Part shown: piece by piece, positions 1 to 7,828 of the stretch
Position numbering within the stretch: the first letter of the stretch is position 1
How the letters are laid out: the number at the start of each line of letters is the position of its first letter
Assembly (NCBI GenBank): GCA_963792675.1
Contig: CAWBWT010000002.1
Coordinates: 1,550,001 to 1,614,000, forward strand
Length of the DNA stretch: 64,000 nt
Source: JBBROS01 sp963792675
GTDB lineage: Bacteria; Pseudomonadota; Alphaproteobacteria; Acetobacterales; Acetobacteraceae
Direction of reading: 5' to 3'
Program-made: the position numbers and the translations under genes
Notes under the pieces: model-generated
What the model saw: only the letters and a program-made list of their open reading frames with translations
Database searches by the model: none
Told to the model about the DNA's origin: nothing

Positions 1-962
1 TCGGCATCTGGGGCGCCATCATCCTCACCGCCCTGCGCTTCATCCAGGGCATCGGCGTGGGCGGCGAATGGGGCGGCTCGGTGCTGATGTCGATGGAGTG
101 GTCGGGCGGCAATGGCGGCCGAGGCCTGGCCGCATCCTGGCCGCAGATGGGGGTGGCGGCCGGGCTGTTCACCGCGAACCTCGCCGTGCTGGCGTTCAGT
201 GCCATCTCCGGCGACGGGTTCCTTACCTGGGGCTGGCGGGTGCCGTTCCTGCTGTCGGTAATCCTGATCGGCGTCGGCCTGTGGATCCGGCTCGGCATCG
301 AGGAGTCGCCGACCTTCAAGCAGATGAGCGCCAGCAACACGATCGAGAAGACCCCGGCGCTGACGGTGATGCGGCGCTACCCGAAGGCGATCCTACTGAG
401 CGCGCTGGCCCGCATGGGGGAGCAGGCGCCGTTCTACATCTTCACCGCCTTCGTGTTCTCGTACGGCGTCGGCACCCTGCATTTGTCACGCAATCTGCTG
501 CTGGCGGCGGTGATGGCGGCGTCGGTGCTGTCGATGGTGACGGTGCCGCTCTCCGGGCACCTGTCGGACCGCTTCGGGCGGCGCCGGGTCTATATCCTGG
601 GCGCCGTGCTGACCGGGATCTTCGGGTTCGCCTACGTGGCGATGCTCAACACGTTGTCGCCGACCCTGGTGTTCATCGCCATCGTCGCGTCGCTGGTGCC
701 GCACGACATCATGTACGGACCGCAGGCGGCGCTGATTGCCGAATGCTTCCCCGGGCGGCTGCGCTATAGCGGCGCTTCGATCGGATACCAGCTCGCCTCG
801 GTGATCGCCGGCGGCCCGGCTCCGCTGATCGTCGCCTGGCTGCTGGCCGAGTATCAATCGGGCTGGGTGATCGCCTTGTTCATCCTTGCCTGCGCGCTGA
901 TCAGCGTGGTCGCAACGGCTTTGATGCCGGATCACACCAACAAGGACCTTGTCGACGGGTAG
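1..962 (+). CDS. MFS permease, metabolite:H+ symporter (MHS) type, 5' end outside window
   Basis: An open frame runs from base 3 without its start codon, so the N-terminal helices lie upstream of the window; about 319 residues are visible. The first visible segment has a RFIQGIGVGGEWGG stretch, typical of MHS-family (sugar/organic-acid:proton symporter) major facilitator proteins. The second conserved cytoplasmic loop appears as SDRFGRRRVY. Several hydrophobic helices follow, consistent with about eight of the twelve expected segments. By family knowledge this is an inner-membrane secondary importer for small carboxylates or betaine-like solutes; the substrate cannot be read from sequence. 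The stop codon is followed directly by a GC-rich hairpin that is part of an intergenic repeat family. It converges with the next gene. Confidence 0.85.
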   Translation, partial: GIWGAIILTALRFIQGIGVGGEWGGSVLMSMEWSGGNGGRGLAASWPQMGVAAGLFTANLAVLAFSAISGDGFLTWGWRVPFLLSVILIGVGLWIRLGIEESPTFKQMSASNTIEKTPALTVMRRYPKAILLSALARMGEQAPFYIFTAFVFSYGVGTLHLSRNLLLAAVMAASVLSMVTVPLSGHLSDRFGRRRVYILGAVLTGIFGFAYVAMLNTLSPTLVFIAIVASLVPHDIMYGPQAALIAECFPGRLRYSGASIGYQLASVIAGGPAPLIVAWLLAEYQSGWVIALFILACALISVVATALMPDHTNKDLVDG

Positions 963-997
963 AGAAAAGGCTGGGGGCGGCGCCCCCAGACCCGCGT
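963..997. repeat. Family B palindromic repeat, copy 1 (possible bidirectional terminator)
   Basis: A perfect stem CTGGGGGC / GCCCCCAG with a 3-base loop lies between two convergent genes. The flanks AGAGAAAAGG and AGACCCGCG recur almost unchanged next to the copy at 32.46 kb, so this is a dispersed element and not a one-off terminator. There is no U tract. Confidence 0.7.
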
Positions 998-1519
998 TTA
1001 CTTGTTGATGGTCGCGGCGCCGGCCTTGGACGACACCTCATCTTGCGAACCGGTGCCGCCGGACACGCCGATCGCCCCGATCAGCTTGCCGTCCTCGACC
1101 AGCGGGATGCCGCCGCGCGAACCGATCACGCCGTCGAGCGACAATTGGTAGATCAGCCCGTTCTGCATGCCGTTCTCGAACAGCTTGGTTTCGCGGCGGA
1201 ACGTCGCCGCCGCGCGCGCCTTGTGTTCAGAGATCGCGATCGACGCCAGCTGCGCGCCGTCCATGCGGCCGAACGCGACCAGGTTGCCGCCGGAATCCAC
1301 CACCGCGATGTTCATCTTCCAGTCGTGCTTCTTGGCCTCGGCCGCGGCCGCCGCAACCACGGATTGAGCGCGGTCCATCGAGATCGGCGCACCGTAGGGC
1401 ACGTCGAACGGCATCTTGTCCGGGATCGCATCCAGGTTCGGCGGCGTTTGCGCCGGCTGCGCCATGGCCGACCCAGCCATCACCGCAGCGCCCAGCACCG
1501 CTGTGACCAAAGTTCTCAT
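998..1519 (-). CDS. GlcG/HbpS-family periplasmic heme-binding-like protein
   Basis: A 173-residue protein with a signal peptide (hydrophobic core followed by AMA at about residues 19-21). The mature part carries the GlcG/HbpS (PF03928) pattern: an SMDRAQ region, an IAVVDSGGNLVAF core strand and a C-terminal GAIGVSGG motif. Members bind heme or act as accessory sensors of oxidative stress; the exact role here is unknown. The start at 1519 is chosen because a GGGGGAG ribosome-binding site lies just upstream and the signal peptide begins there; the frame remains open about 30 codons further. It converges on the permease and is divergent from the EpmA-like gene. Confidence 0.8.
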   Translation of the reverse strand: MRTLVTAVLGAAVMAGSAMAQPAQTPPNLDAIPDKMPFDVPYGAPISMDRAQSVVAAAAAEAKKHDWKMNIAVVDSGGNLVAFGRMDGAQLASIAISEHKARAAATFRRETKLFENGMQNGLIYQLSLDGVIGSRGGIPLVEDGKLIGAIGVSGGTGSQDEVSSKAGAATINK

Positions 1520-1695
1520 CGACGTTTCTCCCCCTTGTTGCCCGGCCTCCGTTTCGCTCGGTGTGCCGGGTTGCGTTCGATTGCCGACGCCGGAGCAGCA
1601 TGCTGCCATTCTGCTAGCGACACAACGCCGAGGTCGCGGCCGCAGCCGCCGGGGTGTATGGCGTCCGGCGTTCTCCCGCTGGATGCGTCTTGCCG

Positions 1696-2689
1696 ATGCT
1701 GCCCCCTTGGCACCCCGATCGCCTCGCCGACCGGCTCCCGTTCCTGCGCCGCCGGGCGCTGCTGACGGCCGCCACGCGCGCCTTCTTCGCCGCCCGCGGC
1801 TACTCGGAGGTCGAGACGCCCTATGCCGTGCCCACGCCAGGGGAGGAGGTGCATCTCGACGCGCTCCGCACCGAAGCGACCGACGCGTACGGCGCCCGGC
1901 GCACGCTGTGGCTGCACACCAGCCCGGAATTCGCGATGAAGAAGCTGCTCGCGGGCGGGGTGGGGCCGATCGTCCAGCTTGCCCGCGTGTGGCGCAACAA
2001 CGAGGGCAGCGCGCGCCACCTGGTCGAGTTCACCATGCTGGAATGGTATCGCCCGGGGCTCGGCCTGGCCGGCCTGATGGACGAGACCGAGGCCTTGCTA
2101 CGGGCCGTGCTGCCGCCCCTGGTGCGGAGCGGCGGGGTCGAGACCCGGCTTGACCGGTTCGAGCGGCTGACGGTTGCCGAAGCGTTCGCCCGCTATGGTG
2201 CCGGCGACGTGATCGGCACGGCCGGCGATGCCGCGGCGCTTGCGGCCTCGGCCGGGACGGTACCCGCGGGACGGGGAGGAATGGGAGGACCTGTTCTTCC
2301 GCCTGCTGCTCGAGCGGGTCGAGCCGCAGCTCGGCCGCGAGCGCCCGACCTTCCTGACCCATTGGCCCGGAGCGCAGGCGGCCCTGGCCCGGCGCGACCC
2401 CGCCGACCCGCGCGTGGCGTTGCGGTTCGAGCTGTTCGTGTGCGGCATGGAGCTGGCCAACGCCTTCGAGGAGCTGACCGACGCCGACGAGCAGGCCGCC
2501 CGCTTTGCCGCCGACCGGGCGCGGCGGCATGCGATCCGCGGACCGGATTGGCCGCCGGACGACGCTCTGCTGGACGCGTTGCGCCTCATGCCGCCGGCGT
2601 CCGGCATTGCCCTGGGCTTCGATCGCCTGGCGATGATCGCCGCCGGCGCCGACCGCATCGATCAGGTGCAATGGCTGCCGCAGGCCTGA
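1696..2689 (+). CDS. epmA: EpmA-like EF-P--(R)-beta-lysine ligase (lysyl-tRNA synthetase paralog), frameshifted
   Basis: This resembles the stand-alone class II lysyl-tRNA synthetase core (PoxA/GenX/EpmA) that modifies elongation factor P. The N-terminal half shows FFAARGYSEVETP, motif 2 (ARVWRNNEGSARHL then EFTMLEWYRPG) and ends near base 2250. The rest (EEWEDLFFRLLLERVEPQLG, NAFEELTDADEQ, and motif 3 SGIALGFDRLAMI) continues in the next frame. Removing one G near 2255 gives an uninterrupted protein of about 330 residues, the usual EpmA length, without an anticodon-binding domain. The start at 1696 fits family N-termini; no strong ribosome-binding site is seen. I read the shift as a sequencing error. 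Whether an epmB partner exists cannot be seen here. Confidence 0.82.
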
Positions 2690-2757
2690 TCGCCACGCCC
2701 GTTGCAAGCATCCGGCAAGCACTCCAGATCAGCTCCATGCTTCGACCTGGGACGATC

Positions 2758-3123
2758 ATGCGGACCGCCCTTCTCGCCACCGCCCTGGTGTTGGGCGCTT
2801 GCAGCACGGCCGCCGACCGCGCCGCCTTTCTCAACACGCTGGTCGGTCAGTCGCAGACCGAGCTGGTGCGCCGCATGGGGGTGCCGAGCCGGAGCTTCAA
2901 TGGCGACGGGCGGACCTTCCTGGCCTACGACGAGGAGCGGTCCTCCACCGTCTACGGCGGCGGCCCGTTCTTCGTCGGTGGCTTCGGCGGCTTTCGCGGC
3001 GGCGGCTTCGGCTACTCCGCCGGTTTTCCGACCGAGATCGTGCAGCGCAGCTGCGAAACGACGTTCGAGATCGTCAACGATCACGTCGCCACCTGGGCGT
3101 TGCGCGGCAACGCCTGCGGCTGA
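2758..3123 (+). CDS. Small lipoprotein with glycine-rich segment
   Basis: A 121-residue predicted lipoprotein. The signal peptide ends in a lipobox (LGAC, Cys at residue 15). The mature N-terminal half has a QSQTELVRRMGVPSRSF region resembling the BamE/SmpA-like small-lipoprotein fold pattern often seen in short alphaproteobacterial lipoproteins. It is followed by a Gly/Phe-rich run (GGGPFFVGGFGGF) and a C-terminal part with two Cys (SCETTFEIVND, GNAC). No known enzyme motif is present. It sits 68 bases after the EpmA gene and 42 bases before a second tiny lipoprotein. Function unknown; the BamE-like comparison is weak. Confidence 0.7.
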   Translation: MRTALLATALVLGACSTAADRAAFLNTLVGQSQTELVRRMGVPSRSFNGDGRTFLAYDEERSSTVYGGGPFFVGGFGGFRGGGFGYSAGFPTEIVQRSCETTFEIVNDHVATWALRGNACG

Positions 3124-3165
3124 CCGGCCGAGCCCGGCAGCAACACTTAGCGAGGAGGTTCTCTC

Positions 3166-3300
3166 ATGCGCACGACCGCCATCCTGCTCATCCTGCTGAC
3201 GCTTGCAGCCTGCGGCGCCGCCACCGGACCGGCCGGCCAGCCCAGCCGGAGCGATGTCAACCCGATCACCGGCACCCGCGGCGGCAGCAGCGGCCGCTGA
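3166..3300 (+). CDS. 44-residue putative lipoprotein
   Basis: A short gene supported by a strong GAGGAGG ribosome-binding site 7-8 bases before ATG. It begins MRTTAILLILLTLAACG, a compact lipoprotein signal with lipobox LAAC (Cys at residue 16). The remaining 28 residues are polar (SRSDVNPITGTRGGSSGR) and end at TGA. Its N-terminus resembles that of the preceding lipoprotein, suggesting related export. Similar tiny lipoproteins (entericidin-like) are widespread but no family motif is recognised. A family B repeat follows the stop. Confidence 0.6.
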   Translation: MRTTAILLILLTLAACGAATGPAGQPSRSDVNPITGTRGGSSGR

Positions 3301-3304
3301 GGCT

Positions 3305-4024
3305 TCAAGCCGAGGGCGCTGCCCTCGACCCGTCGGGGGCGGCGCCCCCGAACCTGCCTATGGCGGCGTTCATTGCCGTGACTCCCGCCGCGGGGCCGTC
3401 GGGGTGATTCCAGACCGCGCCGACGACGGCTAGGAAGTCGGCTCCGGCCTGCACCAGCGGGCCGCAATTGGCCGCCGTGATCCCGCCGATGGCGACGCAG
3501 GGCAGTTCCATCAGCTCGGACCACCACGTTAGCAGCTCGGGCTCGGCGCGGGTCGGCGCCTCCTTGGTGGCGGTCGGGAAGAAGGCGCCGAACGCCACGT
3601 AGTCGGCGCCGTCCTCCCCGGCCGTCATCGCCAGGTCACGGCTGTCGTGGCAGGTGACGCCCAGCATGCGGTCGGGCCCGATCAGCCGCCGGGCCTCGCG
3701 CGCCGCCAAGTCGGTCTGGCCGACATGCACCCCGTCGCAGCCGGTCGGCGCCACCAGGTCGGCCCGGTCGTTGAGCAGGAAGGCGACGCCGCGCCGCTGC
3801 GCCACCGGGCGGAGCGCATCGATGGTGCGGCGCCAATGGTCGTCGTCGGCCTCCTTGAGACGCAACTGCACCGCCGCCACATCGCCCGCGTCGAGCGCCC
3901 TGGCCAGCGTGTCGGCGAATTCGGCGCCGGCGCTGGCCGGGGTCAGCAGGTACAACCGGCAGCGCTCGGCGCCTGCCCCTTGCGGCGTGTCGCGGCCGGC
4001 CGCCGCGTCGTCCGTGTTCTGCAT
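3305..4024 (-). CDS. thiE: Thiamine phosphate synthase
   Basis: A 239-residue TIM-barrel protein matching ThiE, which joins hydroxymethylpyrimidine diphosphate to thiazole phosphate to make thiamine phosphate in the cytoplasm. Visible family motifs in order: YLLTP at the first strand, QLRLKEAD (the QxRxK pyrophosphate-side motif), LLNDRADL, DGVHVGQTDL, YVAFGAFFPTATK and CVAIGGI. The C-terminal 15-20 residues (GGAAPDGSRAAPSA) lie in an intergenic repeat and are probably not conserved. The first 20 residues are polar and low in hydrophobicity; the actual start could be slightly downstream. The next minus-strand gene upstream encodes an unknown protein. No TPP riboswitch was recognised. Confidence 0.9.
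   Translation of the reverse strand: MQNTDDAAAGRDTPQGAGAERCRLYLLTPASAGAEFADTLARALDAGDVAAVQLRLKEADDDHWRRTIDALRPVAQRRGVAFLLNDRADLVAPTGCDGVHVGQTDLAAREARRLIGPDRMLGVTCHDSRDLAMTAGEDGADYVAFGAFFPTATKEAPTRAEPELLTWWSELMELPCVAIGGITAANCGPLVQAGADFLAVVGAVWNHPDGPAAGVTAMNAAIGRFGGAAPDGSRAAPSA
3308..3357. repeat. Family B palindromic repeat, copy 2
   Basis: Two hairpins in tandem: GAGGGC-GCT-GCCCTC and CGGGGGCG-GCGCCCCCG, joined by GACCCGT. The hairpin-GACCC-hairpin order matches the longer copy at 45.8 kb. It overlaps the predicted 3' end of thiE, so the last residues of ThiE may be encoded by the repeat. Confidence 0.6.
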
Positions 4025-4057
4025 GGGGCGCGGCTTAGCCGAAGCCGCCCCCAGCTG

Positions 4058-4501
4058 TCACCCCAAGCTGCCGTCACTTGCTGCGGCGGTCAGCCAGGCC
4101 TGCAGGCGCCACGCGTTGCCGGGCTGCTCGAGGTCGAGCGAGCGCGGGCGGACCGGCAGCACGAGCGCGTCGCCGGCCCGGTCCGCCACCGAGGCGAAGG
4201 CGGGGCAGGGCAGCAGGATGATGATGCGGCATCCCGCCGCCAGCGCTTCGAGCGCCCGCCCCGGCTCGTCGCGGCAGTCGAGCGCGTCCGGCGCGTGGCG
4301 CCCGTCCAACGCCAGCTCGATCACGTTCCGCCACCACAGCGCCCCGCCATACGACGCCGCCCCCGGTCCCGACAGCAGCAGCACCGGCAGCCCGGGTTCC
4401 AGCGCCGCGCGGGCCTGCGCCAGCCCGTGCACCGTGACCGCCGGCGGCAGTGGCAGTCTCGGAGTGGCACTCAGAGTCACGCTTGACCTCGCGACGGCCA
4501 C
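4058..4501 (-). CDS. Hypothetical protein upstream of thiE
   Basis: A 147-residue protein with no recognised enzyme motif. It has alternating Ala/Leu-rich beta-alpha segments: GLPVLLLSGPGAAS, a Trp pair (LWWRNVIELAL), CRIIILLPCPAFASV and DALVLPVRPRSLDL. The pattern looks like a small Rossmann-like or flavodoxin-like domain, but this is only an impression. It ends 33 bases before the ThiE start, same strand, so the two are probably co-transcribed. It is divergent from the small coiled-coil gene and zapA, with little room for promoters between them (33 bases). Confidence 0.6.
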   Translation of the reverse strand: MAVARSSVTLSATPRLPLPPAVTVHGLAQARAALEPGLPVLLLSGPGAASYGGALWWRNVIELALDGRHAPDALDCRDEPGRALEALAAGCRIIILLPCPAFASVADRAGDALVLPVRPRSLDLEQPGNAWRLQAWLTAAASDGSLG

Positions 4502-4534
4502 ACGCTTTCACTCGCCCGAGCAATGGAGACGAGC

Positions 4535-4708
4535 ATGGCGCAGGACGACGAGTCGCTCGACCGGCTGGAGCAGGCCCTCGAACGCATCGGCCGCCGCGTG
4601 GAGCAGCCCGACCCGGTGGAGGCGGAGGTGGCCGGGCGGCTGGATGCCGTGATCGCCCGGCTGCGTGCGGGTCTCGCGGCACCACCGGCAGTTGATGAGG
4701 AGGGTTGA
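4535..4708 (+). CDS. Small coiled-coil protein preceding zapA
   Basis: A 57-residue acidic protein (MAQDDESLDRLEQALERI...) with heptad-like Leu/Ile spacing and no membrane segment. Short helical proteins of this kind (DUF4164-like) commonly precede zapA in alphaproteobacteria. The ATG at 4535 has a GGAG six bases upstream; an in-frame ATG four codons earlier is possible. It ends 3 bases before the zapA start, so the two are translationally linked. A role in cell division with ZapA is inferred from position only. Confidence 0.65.
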   Translation: MAQDDESLDRLEQALERIGRRVEQPDPVEAEVAGRLDAVIARLRAGLAAPPAVDEEG

Positions 4709-4711
4709 GGC

Positions 4712-5032
4712 ATGGCGCAGGTCACGATCAAGATCAACGGCTACGCCTACACCATCGGCTGCAAGGACGGCGAGGAGGGGCACCTTTATGCCATGGCCGA
4801 GCAGATCGAGGAGCGGGTGAGCCGCGCCAAGTCGCTCGGCAGCCAATCGGGGGAGTCACGGCTGCTGGTGATGGCGGCGCTGTTCATGGCCGACGAGCTG
4901 CATGACCTGAAGCTGGAAATGAAGTCGGTGCGCACCGGCAAGTCGCCGGCAGCCTTGAAGGCGACCGAGGAACGCGTGAAACGTCTCACTGCACGCGCGG
5001 AAGCGATTGCGGCGACGGTGGAGCAGCACTAA
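4712..5032 (+). CDS. zapA: Cell division protein ZapA
   Basis: A 106-residue protein beginning MAQVTIKINGYAYTIGC, the characteristic ZapA N-terminal strand pair (V-x-I-x-I-x-G-x-x-Y-x-I). It continues with YAMAEQIEERV and the long C-terminal helix containing SRLLVMAALFMADEL. ZapA promotes bundling of FtsZ filaments at midcell. The gene is immediately followed by 6S RNA and the folate cyclo-ligase gene, the classic zapA-ssrS-fau arrangement. Confidence 0.92.
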   Translation: MAQVTIKINGYAYTIGCKDGEEGHLYAMAEQIEERVSRAKSLGSQSGESRLLVMAALFMADELHDLKLEMKSVRTGKSPAALKATEERVKRLTARAEAIAATVEQH

Positions 5033-5037
5033 CTATC

Positions 5038-5200
5038 GGCTGCGGTGCTGCTGGGTGCGTCAGGCAGCTCATGCCCGGGGCCGATAAGCACTCCCTTGGG
5101 AACTGGCGCTGCTGTGATCCTGGTCACGGTATCTGGTGCCCACCTGCGTAAGCAGGTCTCGGGAGCATGACACGTCAACGGCTTTGGCGGCACCGCACTT
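5038..5200 (+). ncRNA. ssrS: 6S RNA
   Basis: Located between zapA and the 5-formyl-THF cyclo-ligase gene, the canonical 6S RNA position. Bases 5041-5051 (TGCGGTGCTGC) pair with 5187-5197 (GCGGCACCGCA) to form the closing stem. Inside lie features familiar from alphaproteobacterial 6S RNAs: GATAAGCACTCCC then GGGA on the left arm, GTGATCCTGGTCAC as a terminal hairpin, CCCACCTGCG..GCAGG on the right arm and ACACGTCAACGGC near the 3' end. The RNA mimics an open promoter and binds sigma-70 RNA polymerase to regulate it globally. Ends are approximate. Confidence 0.88.
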
Positions 5201-5310
5201 TCGTTTCCGGCCTCGTCGCACGGCGTCGGCCAGTTGCCGACCCGGTCGCAACCCCCGCCCCGGCAGCAACCCCAGTGTCGCACTCCCTAGACACTCCCGC
5301 ACACACAAAC

Positions 5311-5402
5311 GTCATGGTCGGACTTGATCCGGCCATCTCTCGCGGCCTGTCGCGCTCTTGCCCGACCCGGAGCAGAGCCCCGGATCAAGTCTGGGGATGA
5401 CG
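5311..5402. repeat. Family A palindromic repeat, copy 1
   Basis: Begins GTCATGGTCGGACTTGATCC and ends with GGATCAAGTCTGGGGATGACG; the two ends are imperfect inverted repeats around a GC-rich centre. Two further copies lie at 7.7 and 9.0 kb. This kind of GTCATGGCCGG...CCGGGGATGAC element is a common dispersed intergenic palindrome in alphaproteobacteria. Bases 5201-5310 between 6S RNA and the repeat hold no recognised gene. Confidence 0.8.
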
Positions 5403-5441
5403 TGAAAGGGGGCGCCGAATGACGTCAAGGGGGAGCGCCGT

Positions 5442-5993
5442 ATGATGCCGTTGGAGGCCGAGAAGCAGGGGATGCGGGCCGAGGCCATGCTGCGGCGGCG
5501 GGCGTTCCGTCCCAGCCTCGGTGCCGATCTCTCCACGCGCTTGCTCGCGACACCGCTGATCCCGCCGGGCGTAATCGTCGGCGGGTTCTGGCCGCTCGAG
5601 GGTGAGATCGACATCCGTCCGCTGCTGCATGCGCTCGCCGACCGCGGCCATGACGTTCTGCTCCCGGAAACCCCGCCCCGCGGCCAGCTGCTTACCTTCC
5701 GCCGCTGGCATCCCGGCGCGCCGCTGCATCCGGGCCGTTACGGCACCCGGCACCCGGACGGACCCGTCGGCACGCCCGCCGTGTTGCTGGTGCCGCTGCT
5801 CGCCTTCGACGCGCGCTGCCATCGGCTCGGCTATGGCGGCGGCTATTACGACCGCACGATCGCCGCCTTGCCTTGCGTCCGCACCGTCGGTTGCGCTTTC
5901 GCCGCGCAGCAGGTGGACGCCGTCCCGGTTCTGCCGCATGACGCGGCCCTCGACGCCGTCGCCACCGAGGCCGGCGTCATTGTGAGATCGTGA
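5442..5993 (+). CDS. 5-formyltetrahydrofolate cyclo-ligase
   Basis: A 183-residue protein of the 5-FTHF cyclo-ligase family (Fau/YgfA, MTHFS), which converts 5-formyl-THF to 5,10-methenyl-THF using ATP in one-carbon metabolism. Motifs: FWPLEGEIDIRPLL around residues 49-62, LLPETPP near 73-79, LLVPLLAFD near 115-123 and the nucleotide-binding loop GYGGGYYDR at residues 130-138. Length is normal for the family. Its position downstream of zapA and 6S RNA is conserved across proteobacteria. Start alternatives exist at the second and eleventh Met codons. Confidence 0.9.
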   Translation: MMPLEAEKQGMRAEAMLRRRAFRPSLGADLSTRLLATPLIPPGVIVGGFWPLEGEIDIRPLLHALADRGHDVLLPETPPRGQLLTFRRWHPGAPLHPGRYGTRHPDGPVGTPAVLLVPLLAFDARCHRLGYGGGYYDRTIAALPCVRTVGCAFAAQQVDAVPVLPHDAALDAVATEAGVIVRS

Positions 5994-6057
5994 AGAGCGC
6001 AGAACCTCGGCCCAGCCGAAAGTGGCTGGACCGATACTGCTTCAGGCCGGAGAGTTG

Positions 6058-6873
6058 ATGCGCATCCTGTTCCTTGGCGACGTGGTCGGCCGCTCCGGCC
6101 GCGACGCCCTCACCGCCAAGCTGCCCGGCCTGCGCGAAGCGCTGCGGGCCGAACTGGTCGTGGTCAACGGCGAGAACGCCAGCCACGGCTTCGGCCTCGC
6201 CCCAGACATGGCCGAGAGCTTCCTCGGCGCGGGCGCCGATGTCGTGACGCTCGGCAACCACGCCTGGGATCGCAAGGAGCTGATCCCCTACATCAGTCAG
6301 CAGCCGCGCGTCGTCCGGCCGCTGAACTTCCCGCCGGGCACGCCGGGCGCCGGGTCGTTCCTGGTGGCGCTGGCGGATGGGCGCCGCGCGCTGGTGGTGA
6401 ACGCGATGGGGCGGCTGTTCATGGAGTCGCTCGATTGCCCGTTCCGCGGCACCGCCGAACTGCTCGCCCGTTACAAGCTGGGCAGCAGCGTGCAGGCGAT
6501 CGTCTGCGACTTCCACGCCGAGACCACCAGCGAGACCATGGCCTACGGCCACAGCTTCGACGGCAGCGTCAGCCTGGTCGTCGGCACCCACACGCATGTG
6601 CCGACGGCGGACCACACCATCCTGCCGGGCGGCACCGCCTATCAATCCGACGCCGGCATGTGCGGCGACTACGACAGCGTGATCGGCATGGGCAAGCAGG
6701 TCGCGGCCGCCCGGTTCTGGACCCACATGCCGGGCGAGCGCCTGGCGCCGGCCGACGGCGAGGCGACGCTGTGCGGCCTGCTGGTGGTCACCGACGACGG
6801 CACCGGGCTAGCCACCGCGGTCGAGCCGGTGCGGCAGGGCGGGCGTTTGTCGCAAACCCTGCCGGTTTGCTAA
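6058..6873 (+). CDS. YmdB-family metallophosphoesterase
   Basis: A 271-residue calcineurin-like phosphoesterase of the YmdB/TIGR00282 family. Metal-ligand motifs are visible in order: LFLGDVVGRSG near the N-terminus, NGENASHGFG, TLGNHAWDRKEL, DFHAETTSE and GTHTHVPTAD. Characterised homologs hydrolyse 2',3'-cyclic nucleotides, and in Bacillus YmdB influences RNA turnover and development. The ATG at 6058 is chosen for its GGAGAG site just upstream; the frame is open for 12 more codons. It lies downstream of the cyclo-ligase gene and upstream of yebC, forming the start of the yebC-ruvCAB run, a common alphaproteobacterial order. Confidence 0.9.
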   Translation: MRILFLGDVVGRSGRDALTAKLPGLREALRAELVVVNGENASHGFGLAPDMAESFLGAGADVVTLGNHAWDRKELIPYISQQPRVVRPLNFPPGTPGAGSFLVALADGRRALVVNAMGRLFMESLDCPFRGTAELLARYKLGSSVQAIVCDFHAETTSETMAYGHSFDGSVSLVVGTHTHVPTADHTILPGGTAYQSDAGMCGDYDSVIGMGKQVAAARFWTHMPGERLAPADGEATLCGLLVVTDDGTGLATAVEPVRQGGRLSQTLPVC

Positions 6874-6906
6874 ACGGGCGGCAGACGCAACCGATCCGGG
6901 ACCCTC

Positions 6907-7656
6907 ATGGCCGGCCATAGCCAGTTCAAGAACATCATGCACCGCAAAGGTGCGCAGGACGCCAAGCGCGCCCGGCAATTCGCCAAGCTGATCCGCGAGA
7001 TCACCGTGTCCGCGCGCCAGGGCATGCCCGACCCCGCCTTCAACCCGCGCCTGCGCGCCGCCATGGCCGCCGCCCGCGAAGCCAACATGCCGCGCGACAC
7101 CATCGAGCGCGCGGTCAAGAAGGCCACCGGCGCCGGCGGCGGCGAGGATTACGCCGAGGTCCGCTACGAAGGCTACGGCCCGGCCGGCGTCGCCGTCATC
7201 GTCGAGGCACTGACCGACAACCGCAACCGCACCGCGTCGGACGTGCGCAGCGCCTTCAACAAGTATGGCGGGGCGCTGGGCGAGACCAACTCCGTGAGCT
7301 TCATGTTCACCCGGCTGGGCGTGATCCAATATCCCGCCGCGGCCGCGACCGCCGACGCGATGCTGGAGGCGGCCATCGAGGGCGGCGCCGACAACGTCGA
7401 GAGCAGCGACGAAGGTCACGAGGTCACCTGCGCGGTCGAGGACTTCTTCAGCGTCCGCGATGCACTCGAAGAAAAATTCGGCGAGCCGGCCAGCGCCAAG
7501 CTGGAATGGCGCCCGTCCACCACCGTGCCGCTGGATGAGGAGCGCGCGGCCGGGCTGCTGAAGCTGATGGACGCGCTGGAGGACAATGACGACGTGCAGA
7601 ACGTCTACGCCAACTTCGACATCCCCGAGGACATCATGGCCCGGCTCGGCGCGTGA
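6907..7656 (+). CDS. YebC/PmpR-family protein
   Basis: A 249-residue YebC/PmpR/TACO1-family protein with the family N-terminus MAGHSQFKNIMHRKGAQDAK and the motifs NMPRDTIERAVKKATG and YEGYGPAGVAVIVEALTDN. Long annotated as a DNA-binding regulator; recent work on homologs supports a role in easing ribosome stalling at proline-rich stretches. Both functions are family knowledge, not seen here. It precedes ruvC, the typical position. Between them lies a family A repeat. Confidence 0.93.
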   Translation: MAGHSQFKNIMHRKGAQDAKRARQFAKLIREITVSARQGMPDPAFNPRLRAAMAAAREANMPRDTIERAVKKATGAGGGEDYAEVRYEGYGPAGVAVIVEALTDNRNRTASDVRSAFNKYGGALGETNSVSFMFTRLGVIQYPAAAATADAMLEAAIEGGADNVESSDEGHEVTCAVEDFFSVRDALEEKFGEPASAKLEWRPSTTVPLDEERAAGLLKLMDALEDNDDVQNVYANFDIPEDIMARLGA

Positions 7657-7690
7657 GATGGCACGCACGAGGGCCAGACACACGGGAGGA

Positions 7691-7785
7691 CGTCATGGCC
7701 GGACTTGATCCGGCCATCCCCCGCCCGCCGGGAACGCCGCGGGTCCCGCGCCAAGAGATCGCCGGATCGAGTCCGGCGATGACGT
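7691..7785. repeat. Family A palindromic repeat, copy 2
   Basis: CGTCATGGCCGGACTTGATC at the left end and GGATCGAGTCCGGCGATGACG at the right end form an inverted repeat around about 50 GC-rich bases. It fills the gap between yebC and ruvC and ends about 45 bases before the ruvC start. Confidence 0.82.
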
Positions 7786-7828
7786 GGCTTTCGGCGGCGG
7801 CGGCATTGGCGGCGGCCGCGGATCCAGC

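Noticed and set aside
5136..5400. Short open frames between zapA and the cyclo-ligase gene
   Set aside because: They overlap the 6S RNA and a palindromic repeat and lack ribosome-binding sites and protein motifs.
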